Shown: positions 1 through 7,592, counted from the first letter of the stretch. The stretch: DNA of 16,253 bases from Bacteroidales bacterium UBA6346 (GCA_002438905.1 DJSA01000117.1:1-16253), one strand, 5' to 3'. Translations and numbers: made by a program. The notes: generated by a model from the letters alone, not told the origin.

Positions 1-38
1 TTAAAAGAGATTCACTAAAAAATCGAAGAAATATTACA

Positions 39-72
39 ACAAGGTATTTATTCGCAAGAATGGTTACCTTGT
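39..72 (-). terminator. Possible weak terminator hairpin after the M64 peptidase
   Basis: Perfect 8-bp arms ACAAGGTA (39-46) and TACCTTGT (65-72) enclose an 18-nt loop, about 45 nt beyond the peptidase stop codon. On the minus strand the hairpin is followed by a loosely U-rich stretch rather than a clean U-tract, and the loop is long, so termination is only a possibility. The rest of positions 1-117 shows no gene that I can support. Confidence 0.3.
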
Positions 73-117
73 TTGTGTTATAATACGGACGATGTAGTCT
101 TTGGGAAAGCCGCTCCT

Positions 118-1455
118 CTAATCTTCTGTATAGAACAGAATAAGATCGGTGAGGGCGCGGCGGCAGACGGGACAGAAACCGGCGGCCTCGTTGGTGCGCA
201 TTCGGCAGTTATCTGACGGACGAAACATACCGTGCATGAGGTAACCGCCGCCCTCATAGACTCCGATACGGTCAATCGCTTCCTGCGAGTTATCAAGTTC
301 GGTGACTTTCAGATGTCCTCCGGGCGTGGGCACAGGGCAGCCTTCCGGAAGCATATCCTTCCATTTCACGTCAAAATCAACCAGCGTAGTGATGTTCGGC
401 TCCCATGGCTCCACGGAAATGTCGTAAGAAGAATCGAGGGCATCGGCAAAATCATAGAAATACTCGTCCGCAAGCCCGCCGAAACTGTGACCGAATTCGT
501 GGACTACAACAGGACGGAAATTGCTGTGATGGGCGGTCGTGAGAGTGTAGGAATTGTAGATACCTCCACCTCCGTATGTATCTGTGTTGGCGAGGATTAT
601 GATGTGTTCGCAAGGAATTCCGGAGAGAATGTCGTGGATGTCGCAGACATTCTCGCTCGTGAGATAGCGGTCGGAATAGAATGTAGAGAAATGTGAGCTG
701 ACTGCAGTGCTGCGCCATATACCCTTCAGAGGTTCTGAAACTCCGGAATCCTCTGACACAGACTCGACGGCGATGATGTTAAGTTTGTCTTTGAACTGCG
801 AGAACGGCTGTGCCGCAAGCAAGGCATCGCAGGTAGCCCGCGCATCCCTACGGAAAAGTTTCATATCCTTCCGAGAGTATCCCTCTGCCATAATCACAAC
901 ATCAATGCACTTCCGGCTGTCCCCACCTTTGTGAAGATAATTCCAGTGCACGCCGGACGGATGTTTCCGATGAATAAGGATGTCTGAAGGGTCAAGCAGA
1001 AAATGATGCTCGGCACTAACAGAGCCGTGTTTGTCGAAAAGTCTTAAGTCGACAACAGCCTTGGCACGCGGCATCGGAAGCAGCACTGTATGCTCAAAGG
1101 AGCGGGCGGTATGTCGCGCCTCGTCAGTCGTGAGCCATTCACTGAAAAGCGATGAAAAAGACCAGACATAGAGACGCTCCCCAGTCTCAGTATCCGTCAT
1201 AACCACTTCCCCGTTGCCTCTGAGCGGCATTCTGTCAAGATTCGCCCTGCGCCCATACCAGCCCTCAGAACTCGACAGACGGCAAAGGCTCACGGACTGC
1301 GCGGCAGCATCTCCACTGAAGACGTAATCTACTCGCAGGGTCGTGTCAACAAATCTGTCGTCAAAAGAAGACTCCCCTGCAAATGTCGCCGCCGGACACA
1401 GAACGGCAAGCGTCGCTGCTACACAGAGCGACAAAACGTTTTTCATCATTTTCAT
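118..1455 (-). CDS. Secreted M64-family zinc metallopeptidase (IgA peptidase M64-like)
   Basis: A 445-residue protein. A signal peptide (about residues 1-26, ending ATFA|GES) is followed by an N-terminal beta-rich domain and a metallopeptidase domain. The zinc site is explicit: H319-E320-F-G-H323-S-F-G326-G-L-A-D330-E331, i.e. HExxHxxGxxxDE, the signature of peptidase family M64. Glu320 would be the catalytic base and His319, His323 and the downstream Asp the metal ligands. Length fits Bacteroides M64 proteins. The name 'IgA peptidase' comes from a Clostridium homologue; the substrate here is unknown. ATG codons occur at 1455, 1449 and 1446; I chose 1455, which keeps the lysine-rich n-region. 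A -7 promoter element lies 67 nt upstream. The gene is separated from the sulfatase/lyase genes by a tRNA and is transcribed away from them, so it probably is a separate unit, though peptide trimming of proteoglycan cores would fit the neighbourhood. Confidence 0.9.
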   Translation of the reverse strand: MKMMKNVLSLCVAATLAVLCPAATFAGESSFDDRFVDTTLRVDYVFSGDAAAQSVSLCRLSSSEGWYGRRANLDRMPLRGNGEVVMTDTETGERLYVWSFSSLFSEWLTTDEARHTARSFEHTVLLPMPRAKAVVDLRLFDKHGSVSAEHHFLLDPSDILIHRKHPSGVHWNYLHKGGDSRKCIDVVIMAEGYSRKDMKLFRRDARATCDALLAAQPFSQFKDKLNIIAVESVSEDSGVSEPLKGIWRSTAVSSHFSTFYSDRYLTSENVCDIHDILSGIPCEHIIILANTDTYGGGGIYNSYTLTTAHHSNFRPVVVHEFGHSFGGLADEYFYDFADALDSSYDISVEPWEPNITTLVDFDVKWKDMLPEGCPVPTPGGHLKVTELDNSQEAIDRIGVYEGGGYLMHGMFRPSDNCRMRTNEAAGFCPVCRRALTDLILFYTED

Positions 1456-1521
1456 AAATCGTGCAATTTCAGAATCCGCTCATAGCCTGTTACCATTGTC
1501 CGGAATAGGCATGAAACGCCT

Positions 1522-1529
1522 CAAAGTTA
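1522..1529 (-). promoter_or_regulatory. Bacteroidetes -7 promoter element for the M64 peptidase
   Basis: Reads TAACTTTG on the minus strand, matching the Bacteroidetes TAnnTTTG -7 box, 67 nt upstream of the peptidase start. It sits in the longer string TTTCTTAACTTTG, which is identical to the string at the promoter of the PL8 operon (14868-14880). Confidence 0.6.
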
Positions 1530-1573
1530 AGAAATAATATCCGTGAAGTCATAGAAATTCTATTTAAAATTCT

Positions 1574-1581
1574 TATCTTTG
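1574..1581 (+). promoter_or_regulatory. Bacteroidetes -7 promoter element for tRNA-Arg
   Basis: TATCTTTG matches TAnnTTTG and ends 10 nt before the mature tRNA 5' end. The extended context TTCTTATCTTTGCG resembles the two minus-strand promoters in this window. No clear -33 TTTG is seen. Confidence 0.6.
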
Positions 1582-1591
1582 CGGTTGGTTT

Positions 1592-1663
1592 GCCTCCGTA
1601 GTTTAATGGATAGAATTTCAGATTCCGGTTCTGACGGTTGCGGTTCGATTCCGCACGGGGGTA
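1592..1663 (+). tRNA. tRNA-Arg (anticodon CCG)
   Basis: A full cloverleaf folds by hand. The acceptor GCCTCCG (1592-1598) pairs with CGGGGGT (1656-1662), with two G-U wobbles, and is followed by discriminator A1663. The D arm is GTTT/GAAT with loop AATGGATA. The anticodon stem TCAGA/TCTGA holds loop TTCCGGT, giving anticodon CCG, which reads CGG arginine codons. The variable loop has 4 nt and the T arm is TGCGG-TTCGATT-CCGCA. CCA is not encoded. Confidence 0.93.
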
Positions 1664-1665
1664 CG

Positions 1666-1696
1666 AAAAGGGCGCAGAAGTCTGTGTCCTTTTTTT
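1666..1696 (+). terminator. Intrinsic terminator of tRNA-Arg
   Basis: Arms AAAAGGGCGCAGA (1666-1678) and TCTGTGTCCTTTT (1681-1693) are complementary apart from G-U wobbles and run into a T-tract. The hairpin starts 3 nt after the tRNA. Confidence 0.75.
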
Positions 1697-1773
1697 GTGC
1701 CACTAATTCAGTTTTTTCGTTTCACATATCCGGGGTCTCATTTCCTCACGTTGACAAAGTTATTTTTATTGCC

Positions 1774-1781
1774 TATTTTTG
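1774..1781 (+). promoter_or_regulatory. Bacteroidetes-type promoter of the plus-strand sulfatase
   Basis: TATTTTTG matches the TAnnTTTG -7 box. TTGACAAAG starting at 1751 sits at the right distance for the upstream (-33) element. Transcription would begin near 1788, downstream of the first in-frame ATG (1779), which argues for the later start codon at 1842. Confidence 0.6.
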
Positions 1782-1841
1782 CAGTCACACTATTTTTTAA
1801 TAGCCACTTTTGACGGAGAACAATTTATCATCCACATCTAT

Positions 1842-3422
1842 ATGAAAACAAATCACTCACTGAATTTTGCTGCGCTCGGTAAGGCCTCGCCGCTGCTGGC
1901 TTTGGCTCCCATAGCGGCCGGAACCATCGGATGCGCGCAGAAACAGCAGCAGAAAGTGCAGAGACCGAATGTTGTGCTCATCGTGGCGGACGATCTCGGA
2001 CTTGGAGATTTGAGCTGTTATGGTTCAAAGACTATCAGCACGCCACATATCGACTCGCTCGCCGATGCCGGACTGCGGTTCCGCAACTGCTACGCAACTT
2101 CAGCGACATCCACGCCAAGCCGTTTCGCGCTATTCACGGGGATGTATCCATGGAGAAATCCGGATGCTAAAATCCTTCCCGGAGACGCACCTCTACTAAT
2201 TGACCCATCGATGCCGACGCTTCCTAAAATGATGCAAGAAGAGGGATATGCGACTGGGGCAATCGGGAAATGGCATCTCGGAATGGGATACGGAAAACTC
2301 GACTGGAACAAGGAAATTGTGCCATCGGGAAATACCGTGGGCTTCGATTACACGAACCTGATTCCAGCCACCGTGGACAGGGTTCCGACTGTCTATGTCG
2401 AGAACGGGAAGGTTCTCGGACTCGACCCGTCAGACCCGATTATGGTAGATTACGAAAAGAACTTCGATGGAGAGCCTACAGCGCTGACAAATCCGGAGAT
2501 GATGACGATGAAATGGCTTCACGGGCATCAGGGAACAATAGTGAACGGAGTGCCGCGCATCGGCTACATGAAAGGAGGTCATTCGGCAAGGTGGAAGGAT
2601 GACACGATGGCGGACTACTTCCTCTCCAAGGTCAACTCATTCATTGACAGCCACAAGAACGAACCATTCTTCCTCTACTATGGTCTGCATGAGCCCCATG
2701 TCCCGAGAGTCCCGGCATCGCGTTTCGTCGGCTCCAGCGGGCTCGGATGCAGGGGCGATGCCGTCATTGAAGCGGACTGGTGCGTCGGACAGGTCGTGGA
2801 GAAGCTGCGCTCGTTGGGTCTGCTTGAAAACACGATGATCATCATCACTTCGGACAACGGAGCCGTGCTTCAGGACGGATATGACGATGGCGCGGAGGAG
2901 ATCGCCCATGAGAAAGGTCACGACCCGGACAACGGCCTGCGGGGAGGCAAGTACAGCCTCTACGATGCCGGTGCACACATTCCGTTCATAGTTTATTGGA
3001 AAGGAACTGTCTCCCCTGCCGTCAGCGATGCCTACTACTGCCAGATGGACCTCTATGCGACGCTCGGGGAAATCACAGGAGGCGAGGTTGCCCCTGGACT
3101 TGACAGCCAGTCTTATCCGAAGGTGCTATTGGGACGCGAGTTGAAAGGCGGACGCCCAGACCAGATTATCGAGGCGCAGGGCCGGCTCGCCTACCGTAAG
3201 GGCAACTATGTAATGATTCCGGCCTACAGCGGAGCAAAATATAACTCGACCGGCATCGAACTCGGCAACAACAGCGAGGACACGCTGTGGAATCTCGACA
3301 CGGATCCGGGGCAGGAGACAGCGGTCAATGACCCTGAGCGGCTCAGCGCAATGAAGGCCGAATTTCTAAGACAGAGCGGCAAACTGTATAATAAGGACAT
3401 TGCCGTCGATACTCTGGAGTAG
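1842..3422 (+). CDS. Arylsulfatase, family S1, serine-type, predicted lipoprotein
   Basis: A 526-residue sulfatase of the alkaline-phosphatase superfamily that hydrolyses sulfate esters, most likely on glycosaminoglycan sugars given the neighbours. A signal peptide ends at a weak lipobox with Cys31 (TIGC). The fold begins with RPNVVLIVADD, where Asp50 and Asp51 are expected metal ligands. The active site is S90-T-P92-S93-R94 followed by LFTG, the S/C-x-P-S-R signature. Ser90 would be converted to formylglycine, so this is a serine-type enzyme that needs an anaerobic sulfatase-maturing enzyme not seen here. GKWHLG and TSDNG are the later conserved motifs. The frame also opens at 1779, but that ATG overlaps the -7 box and would put 21 residues before the signal peptide. 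The architecture resembles GalNAc-6-sulfate sulfatase-like S1 enzymes, but I cannot assign the subfamily or the sulfate position. Confidence 0.93.
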   Translation: MKTNHSLNFAALGKASPLLALAPIAAGTIGCAQKQQQKVQRPNVVLIVADDLGLGDLSCYGSKTISTPHIDSLADAGLRFRNCYATSATSTPSRFALFTGMYPWRNPDAKILPGDAPLLIDPSMPTLPKMMQEEGYATGAIGKWHLGMGYGKLDWNKEIVPSGNTVGFDYTNLIPATVDRVPTVYVENGKVLGLDPSDPIMVDYEKNFDGEPTALTNPEMMTMKWLHGHQGTIVNGVPRIGYMKGGHSARWKDDTMADYFLSKVNSFIDSHKNEPFFLYYGLHEPHVPRVPASRFVGSSGLGCRGDAVIEADWCVGQVVEKLRSLGLLENTMIIITSDNGAVLQDGYDDGAEEIAHEKGHDPDNGLRGGKYSLYDAGAHIPFIVYWKGTVSPAVSDAYYCQMDLYATLGEITGGEVAPGLDSQSYPKVLLGRELKGGRPDQIIEAQGRLAYRKGNYVMIPAYSGAKYNSTGIELGNNSEDTLWNLDTDPGQETAVNDPERLSAMKAEFLRQSGKLYNKDIAVDTLE

Positions 3423-3440
3423 AGAAAAAACATCGGTGCA

Positions 3441-3486
3441 AAAGAATAAAGGTGGTCGAACAAGAATCCGACCACCTTTATTCTTT
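3441..3486. terminator. Shared bidirectional terminator between converging genes
   Basis: An 18-bp perfect inverted repeat (3441-3458 and 3469-3486) encloses a 10-nt loop. The core is GGTGGTCG/CGACCACC, flanked on both sides by A/T-rich arm (AAAGAATAAA / TTTATTCTTT), so each strand ends in a U-rich run. It lies 18 nt after the plus-strand sulfatase stop and 21 nt after the stop of the last gene of the minus-strand operon. Confidence 0.88.
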
Positions 3487-3507
3487 GACAATCAATGCAA
3501 TAGGGGA

Positions 3508-3596
3508 TTATCTCTGTGCACCGTACTCGGCTTTTTTCGGTTTGAAGATTCCTTTTGCAATATTGAAGTTCTCGGAGTCGTCGGTAAAGTCGAATA
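3508..3596 (-). repeat. 89-bp near-identical 3' end, copy A
   Basis: Matches 5607-5695 at 88 of 89 positions; the single difference is G3529 versus A5628. It encodes the identical C-terminal tail of the 641-aa and 661-aa lipoproteins (ending KPKKAEYGAQR). The rest of the shared domain is clearly more divergent at the DNA level. Confidence 0.93.
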
Positions 3597-5433
3597 CTTC
3601 TGAAGCCTCAGACTGCTTTTTGTCGACTATGCTGGTGGTCTTGGCATTCTGTCCGAGTTTTAGCTTCTGCTTCGGAATTGTTTCAACGGCATAAATGGCG
3701 TAGTTATTACTGAACGCGGAATAATCGTCCTCCACAACATTTTCGGAAGTCTCTTCCTTCACAATACCTGTATATGTACCGTCACCTTTTGCATTTGCCG
3801 TAGCGGTCGTATAGTCCTCAAAATAGAACAGGTTATTCGCAATGTCACCGGAAACCATATCATTTATCTGACAATATGCGTATGAAGCCTGCGGGTAGAC
3901 GTTCACAAATGTATTGTGAGTGACAGTGAGAGCCGTGACTGCGGCTTTTCTGTCAAGATATAGGCTGAATGACTTGGTACCTGTTTCGCTGTCAGACCAG
4001 AACACATTGTTTGTGAAAGTCAGTTCAGTCATCGTATAGACAGCACCGCTTACCTGAAGGATGAAGTTGTTGGTGGCTTTCGTCGAGTTCATCTTCACAT
4101 CGCATTCTTCCATAACGAGGGAATTCACCGGCCTTGTAGCAGCCATATACATAAGGCTCTTGTCGCCAACCAGTTCAATCCCGCAGTCCTTGAAGCCGAT
4201 GCTGTTGATTGCATTGTCGGCAGTGTTGGCAATGAGATAATTTTTTTCACTTGTGCCTTCAGTGCTGAGGTTTATATTCTGGAATCTCACGACATTGTCG
4301 CTTATAGTCTTAGAAGAGACGAGATTGACCTGTGACGTGGCATTGAGTGTCGTCCTGCTGCCTTCGGTGTTGCCGGCAACGATGAACGGAAGTGTCAGAC
4401 CTGCGGCAGGGAACTCCGCAACAACATCCGCATCGACAAAGTTCACCCCACTCTTGAGGGTCTTGTCCTTGCTGGTGGAGCTGATGTAATTAACTGACGG
4501 GAAAGTAGTCTTATTGACGACCATTCCAGCGACATCAATGTCAAATCCTAAATTGTAGAGTGTATATAAATCTGTCACAGGTTGAAGTTTGGAGGACGGG
4601 ATAGTTCCGAGAGGCTTTATATGATTGCGGACCTTGCCTACAGTGAACAGCGGTCCCTTTGCCTTGCAGGACTTCACCGAGCCGTCATTGTACTGGACAT
4701 ATATCGTCACACCCTCATTGAATGCCAAAGGCCTGACTGTCATAAAGTAAGCCTTGCCTGTTTCAAAAGTGCCCTGAAGCCGTACATACCGGCTGACATT
4801 TGTGTAATCGCCGGCATGAGAACCTTCGAGTGTGACGGCACTAGCCGTGCAGGCCATGTTCTCGTTATTGTTGCCGGCAATGACAACAGCATCGACATTC
4901 TCCGCGTCCTCAAGGCTGAACTTCAGGAACGAGACAAGCGACTTGAAAGAGAAATTAGCCTTGTCGTCGGAAGATTTCGCGACAGCGGTGTATGCCTTCG
5001 GGTCGAAACTGCCGGCAACCGCAGTCTGGACGGCAGGAATCGTGACATTTGCAAGCTTGACTGTGCCGTCGGTCGTTTTATTCAACTTAATGTTTCCATC
5101 AGCCGGGTAAACGGAATAGAGCACATCGTCCGTGAGGTCAGCAAGCCCACTGAACACTGCATTTGCACCAGTGCTTGTTGTACTAAACGTTTGATTGCCA
5201 GTATTCTCACCAAGAACAGTGATTGACTCATTCCCCTGCCAGACAATTGCAGGGTAGTCATCCTCGGAAAATGCTGCCCTTACATCACCTTTTTCCGAAG
5301 ATGCCACGATTGACAGAGGGGAAAGATTTGCATTTTCTTTCGGTTCATTCGGTACGAGTTCCTTTGCACAGGATAATGTCGCCATAACTGCTACAACGAG
5401 CATGAGATTTCGGTAGTTTTTCATCTTACGCAT
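3508..5433 (-). CDS. Lipoprotein: fimbrillin/Mfa-like domain fused to a short beta-helix domain
   Basis: 641 residues from the chosen ATG at 5433. A signal peptide ends in lipobox ATLSC (Cys22). Residues about 30-280 look like a fimbrillin (Mfa-like) domain: a W-containing strand, LYSVYP, the IPAVQTA segment, then SFKSLVSFLKFSL and a VGKVRNH-type end. This domain usually builds fimbriae but is also reused as a surface module. Residues about 285-641 form a repeat-rich beta-helix-like domain (short turns with N-N-x-F, x-E-x-C-D-V), reminiscent of DUF4957/DUF5123-type domains in polysaccharide loci. This domain is paralogous to the C-terminus of the 661-aa gene next to it. The frame opens at 5460; 5433 is preferred because a small ORF stops 1 nt upstream (TGA-T-ATG). 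ATG 5424 is also possible. Last gene of the operon. A structural or glycan-binding surface role is inferred; no catalytic residue is recognised. Confidence 0.8.
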   Translation of the reverse strand: MRKMKNYRNLMLVVAVMATLSCAKELVPNEPKENANLSPLSIVASSEKGDVRAAFSEDDYPAIVWQGNESITVLGENTGNQTFSTTSTGANAVFSGLADLTDDVLYSVYPADGNIKLNKTTDGTVKLANVTIPAVQTAVAGSFDPKAYTAVAKSSDDKANFSFKSLVSFLKFSLEDAENVDAVVIAGNNNENMACTASAVTLEGSHAGDYTNVSRYVRLQGTFETGKAYFMTVRPLAFNEGVTIYVQYNDGSVKSCKAKGPLFTVGKVRNHIKPLGTIPSSKLQPVTDLYTLYNLGFDIDVAGMVVNKTTFPSVNYISSTSKDKTLKSGVNFVDADVVAEFPAAGLTLPFIVAGNTEGSRTTLNATSQVNLVSSKTISDNVVRFQNINLSTEGTSEKNYLIANTADNAINSIGFKDCGIELVGDKSLMYMAATRPVNSLVMEECDVKMNSTKATNNFILQVSGAVYTMTELTFTNNVFWSDSETGTKSFSLYLDRKAAVTALTVTHNTFVNVYPQASYAYCQINDMVSGDIANNLFYFEDYTTATANAKGDGTYTGIVKEETSENVVEDDYSAFSNNYAIYAVETIPKQKLKLGQNAKTTSIVDKKQSEASEVFDFTDDSENFNIAKGIFKPKKAEYGAQR

Positions 5434-5434
5434 A

Positions 5435-5579
5435 TCAATAAAATTCAACAACGCCATCATCCTCTACCGCCCGTTCAAAACTTGCTGCCAATCCCGACTC
5501 AGTATTGACCGTCAGGATGTCACAGGAAGGAGCAATATAGTCTGCCCCCCCCCAATTTAATCTGTCCTTTTGCTTTCAT
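5435..5579 (-). pseudogene. Small ORF (47 codons) interrupted at a G9 tract; possible phase-variable or broken small protein
   Basis: Starting at ATG 5579 the frame reads MKAKGQIKLGGG and then, after the nine-G run, leaves frame and stops within about 20 codons. If the run had eight G instead of nine, one open frame would continue to TGA at 5437-5435. That gives 47 residues with a tail starting ADYIAPSCDILTVNTESG and ending VVEFY. The motif pattern (YxxP, then a hydrophobic stretch and E-S-G, then an acidic end) resembles the small proteins of unknown function common in Bacteroidetes fimbrial and surface operons. It ends 1 nt before ATG 5433 of the fimbrillin-like lipoprotein, as expected for a coupled operon gene. 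With nine G no start codon exists in the downstream frame. It could be phase variation, a decayed gene, or an assembly error in a homopolymer. Confidence 0.5.
5545..5553. repeat. Homopolymer tract C9 (G9 on the transcribed strand)
   Basis: Nine consecutive C on the plus strand, inside the small ORF at 5435-5579. I saw no comparably long C or G run elsewhere in the window. Runs of this length are prone to slipped-strand mispairing and also to sequencing error. Confidence 0.95.
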
Positions 5580-5606
5580 AAGTCTATGTTTGTTGTTAAT
5601 ATGATT

Positions 5607-5695
5607 TTATCTCTGTGCACCGTACTCAGCTTTTTTCGGTTTGAAGATTCCTTTTGCAATATTGAAGTTCTCGGAGTCGTCGGTAAAGTCGAATA
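5607..5695 (-). repeat. 89-bp near-identical 3' end, copy B
   Basis: Partner of 3508-3596 (88 of 89 positions identical, in the same orientation, about 2.1 kb apart). A second, shorter exact match between the two genes is the 23-mer at 4478-4500 and 6556-6578, which encodes part of the conserved N-terminal strand of the beta-helix domain. Confidence 0.93.
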
Positions 5696-7592
5696 TGGCC
5701 TTTGAATCATCATCGGATGCAAGTTTGCTATAAACCTTTTTACCATTGTTCTGGCAAACTTTAAGCTTCTTCTCTGGAACGGAAGCCATATCGTAAATAA
5801 CAAAATTCGAGTTGCATGTATCATAGAACGCATCGTCTGTAGACTTATCTGCCTCTATTACAAACCCAGTATATGTAGTAGACGTCTTGTTTGTATAGTC
5901 CTTAAAATATGCGAGGTTATTTGAAACCATACCGCCTTTAACATCCAGCACCTGACAATATCCGCTCCCTTTTTCAGGATAGACATTCACAAATGTATTG
6001 TGAACGAGTTCCAATTTCTCGATTGTTGCTTTAGAATTAGCACACAAGCGGAATGTTGAGACTTCAGCATCTGACCAAAATACATTGTTCTTGAAAGTCA
6101 ATGCCCTCATTGTCTTTGTCGTACCATTATTGTTGAAGATGTTGGTCTGCTTTAGGGAAGAGTTTATCTTTACATCACAGTCTTCCATGATAAATTCGCA
6201 CACGAATTTATCATTTGACATATAACTGAAATTCTTATCACCGACCAAATCGACACCACAATTCTTGAAGCAGGCCATGTCTATATCCACTTTAGACATA
6301 TTTGCGAAAAGGTACTTCTGGTTAGATTCTGAAGATGTAAATTTCACATTTTCAAGCGCGACAATGTTGTTTCCATCTGCAACTGCCTCAAAATTCATAT
6401 AACTCGGACACTTCAATACACTTCTCTGTCCTTCAACATTACCGGCAATCAAACACGGAAGCGTAATATTCCCATTTCCAGCATTTGAAAATATTGCCTC
6501 GGCGTCCGGTGCCACGAAGTTCACGCCGGACTTGAGGGTCTTGTCCGCACTGGTTGAGCTGATGTAATTAACTGACGGATAAGTAGTCTTGTTGACCGTA
6601 ACGCCGCCTATGACAACATCCTCGCCGGCCATATACCTGGCATACAATCCGGTGTAGACTGGAGTGTCCGGATCCGTGGCGCTGCCGGTGGAAACCTTCA
6701 CCCTTAATTTGGAAAGAGCCGTCACGCCGCCCTCGGAGATGGCAAGAAGGCAGACATCGGCATCGCTGTCGGCAGAAAGAGCCTTGGTAGCCGCTGCAGG
6801 AGCAGTCACGGTGAGCGTCGGGTCGGCAAATGAGGCCTTCCAGTCCTGCGGCGCGGAAACCATGACGGATGCGGCGCCTTTCAGTTCCACATCAAAGGTT
6901 CTGGTCTCCCCATAAGCAAAGGTAACGACATCCTCGGCTCCCTTGATTGCGCAGACAAAGCCGCTTGCAATCGGGAGTTCGAACGTGGTGGTGCCATCCT
7001 TGAGAACAACGACGAGCTTTCCGCCCTTCGCATCGACGGACGAGAACCAACTGTCCGCCACCGGAGTGCTTCCGCCTGCCTCAGCCACGGCTTTCACCGG
7101 GTTGCCATCGGCATCCTTGACACGCTCCGCCGTCTTGCCGCCGTCATAGCTCACAGTCCAATAGCCTTCGGAATCCACTCCGAACTTAGGGGTCACGCCG
7201 TCCGTCCCGACAGCCTTGACCGGCTGACCGTCCCTCTTGACCTGCTCGAAAGTCTTGCCGCCGTCATAGCTGACAGTCCAGAAGCCATCGCCGTCAATGC
7301 CCATCACCGGAGCGGTCGCGACACCTGTGCTGCCCTGCGCAAGAGTCACGGTTCTGCCGTCACTGAAAACTATGGTGTAGACGCCGTCCTTTTCCTTAAC
7401 GTCAGTAACCACGCCGCCGTTCACAATGGCCTGAAGCGCCACCACATTGTCGTTGAGCGTTCCCAGATTCTTTTCGAGCGCAACAATTCTGCTCTCCAAG
7501 GAATCAATCCGGTCTCCGAGTCCGGAATCCGTGCAGCAGGCGAACAGGAATGCGGCCGCTGCAGGAAGAATAAATGAGATGATTCGTTTCAT
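5607..7592 (-). CDS. Lipoprotein: DUF4988-like coiled-coil stalk with a short beta-helix domain
   Basis: 661 residues. A signal peptide ends at a lipobox (Cys19 or Cys20). Residues 27-57 form a heptad coiled coil (DRIDSLESRIVALEKNLG), followed by a strand pair (YTIVFSDGRTVTLAQG) as in DUF4988 (PF16378). Two 40-residue repeats (98-137 and 138-177) each contain WTVSYDGGKT, an Asp-box-like turn. A beta-sandwich-like segment at about 205-302 is homologous to the same region of the 843-aa neighbour. Residues about 315-661 are a beta-helix-like domain paralogous to the C-terminus of the 641-aa lipoprotein, with shared strings such as KTLKSGVNFV and the same last residues. Asp near the lipidated Cys fits surface export in Bacteroidetes. 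It starts 23 nt after the upstream gene. Glycan binding or lyase activity at the cell surface is inferred from the neighbours; no catalytic site is recognised. Confidence 0.8.
   Translation of the reverse strand: MKRIISFILPAAAAFLFACCTDSGLGDRIDSLESRIVALEKNLGTLNDNVVALQAIVNGGVVTDVKEKDGVYTIVFSDGRTVTLAQGSTGVATAPVMGIDGDGFWTVSYDGGKTFEQVKRDGQPVKAVGTDGVTPKFGVDSEGYWTVSYDGGKTAERVKDADGNPVKAVAEAGGSTPVADSWFSSVDAKGGKLVVVLKDGTTTFELPIASGFVCAIKGAEDVVTFAYGETRTFDVELKGAASVMVSAPQDWKASFADPTLTVTAPAAATKALSADSDADVCLLAISEGGVTALSKLRVKVSTGSATDPDTPVYTGLYARYMAGEDVVIGGVTVNKTTYPSVNYISSTSADKTLKSGVNFVAPDAEAIFSNAGNGNITLPCLIAGNVEGQRSVLKCPSYMNFEAVADGNNIVALENVKFTSSESNQKYLFANMSKVDIDMACFKNCGVDLVGDKNFSYMSNDKFVCEFIMEDCDVKINSSLKQTNIFNNNGTTKTMRALTFKNNVFWSDAEVSTFRLCANSKATIEKLELVHNTFVNVYPEKGSGYCQVLDVKGGMVSNNLAYFKDYTNKTSTTYTGFVIEADKSTDDAFYDTCNSNFVIYDMASVPEKKLKVCQNNGKKVYSKLASDDDSKAIFDFTDDSENFNIAKGIFKPKKAEYGAQR
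7062..7301 (-). repeat. Two tandem 40-codon modules with Asp-box-like turns
   Basis: Residues 98-137 and 138-177 of the 661-aa lipoprotein repeat the pattern G-[IV]-D-x-x-G-[FY]-WTVSYDGGKT-x-E-x-VK followed by DG-x-PVKAV. The DNA repeats with a 120-bp period (compare 7141 with 7261). Two diverged modules of the same kind occur in the 843-aa neighbour (residues 104-125 and 141-162). Confidence 0.85.

Noticed and set aside
79..84. TATAAT box
   Set aside because: An E. coli-type -10 sequence is not the Bacteroidetes consensus and no gene follows on that strand.
1640..1663. tRNA 3' end as a phage or island attachment site
   Set aside because: I found no second copy of the tRNA 3' end and no integrase or other mobility gene in the window.
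1779..1841. Upstream start of the first sulfatase at ATG 1779
   Set aside because: It overlaps the -7 promoter element and would place 21 residues ahead of a normal signal peptide; ATG 1842 is used instead.
4582..5226. 214-codon plus-strand open frame opposite the fimbrillin-like lipoprotein
   Set aside because: Antisense shadow with no signal, motif or promoter; the minus-strand gene explains the region.
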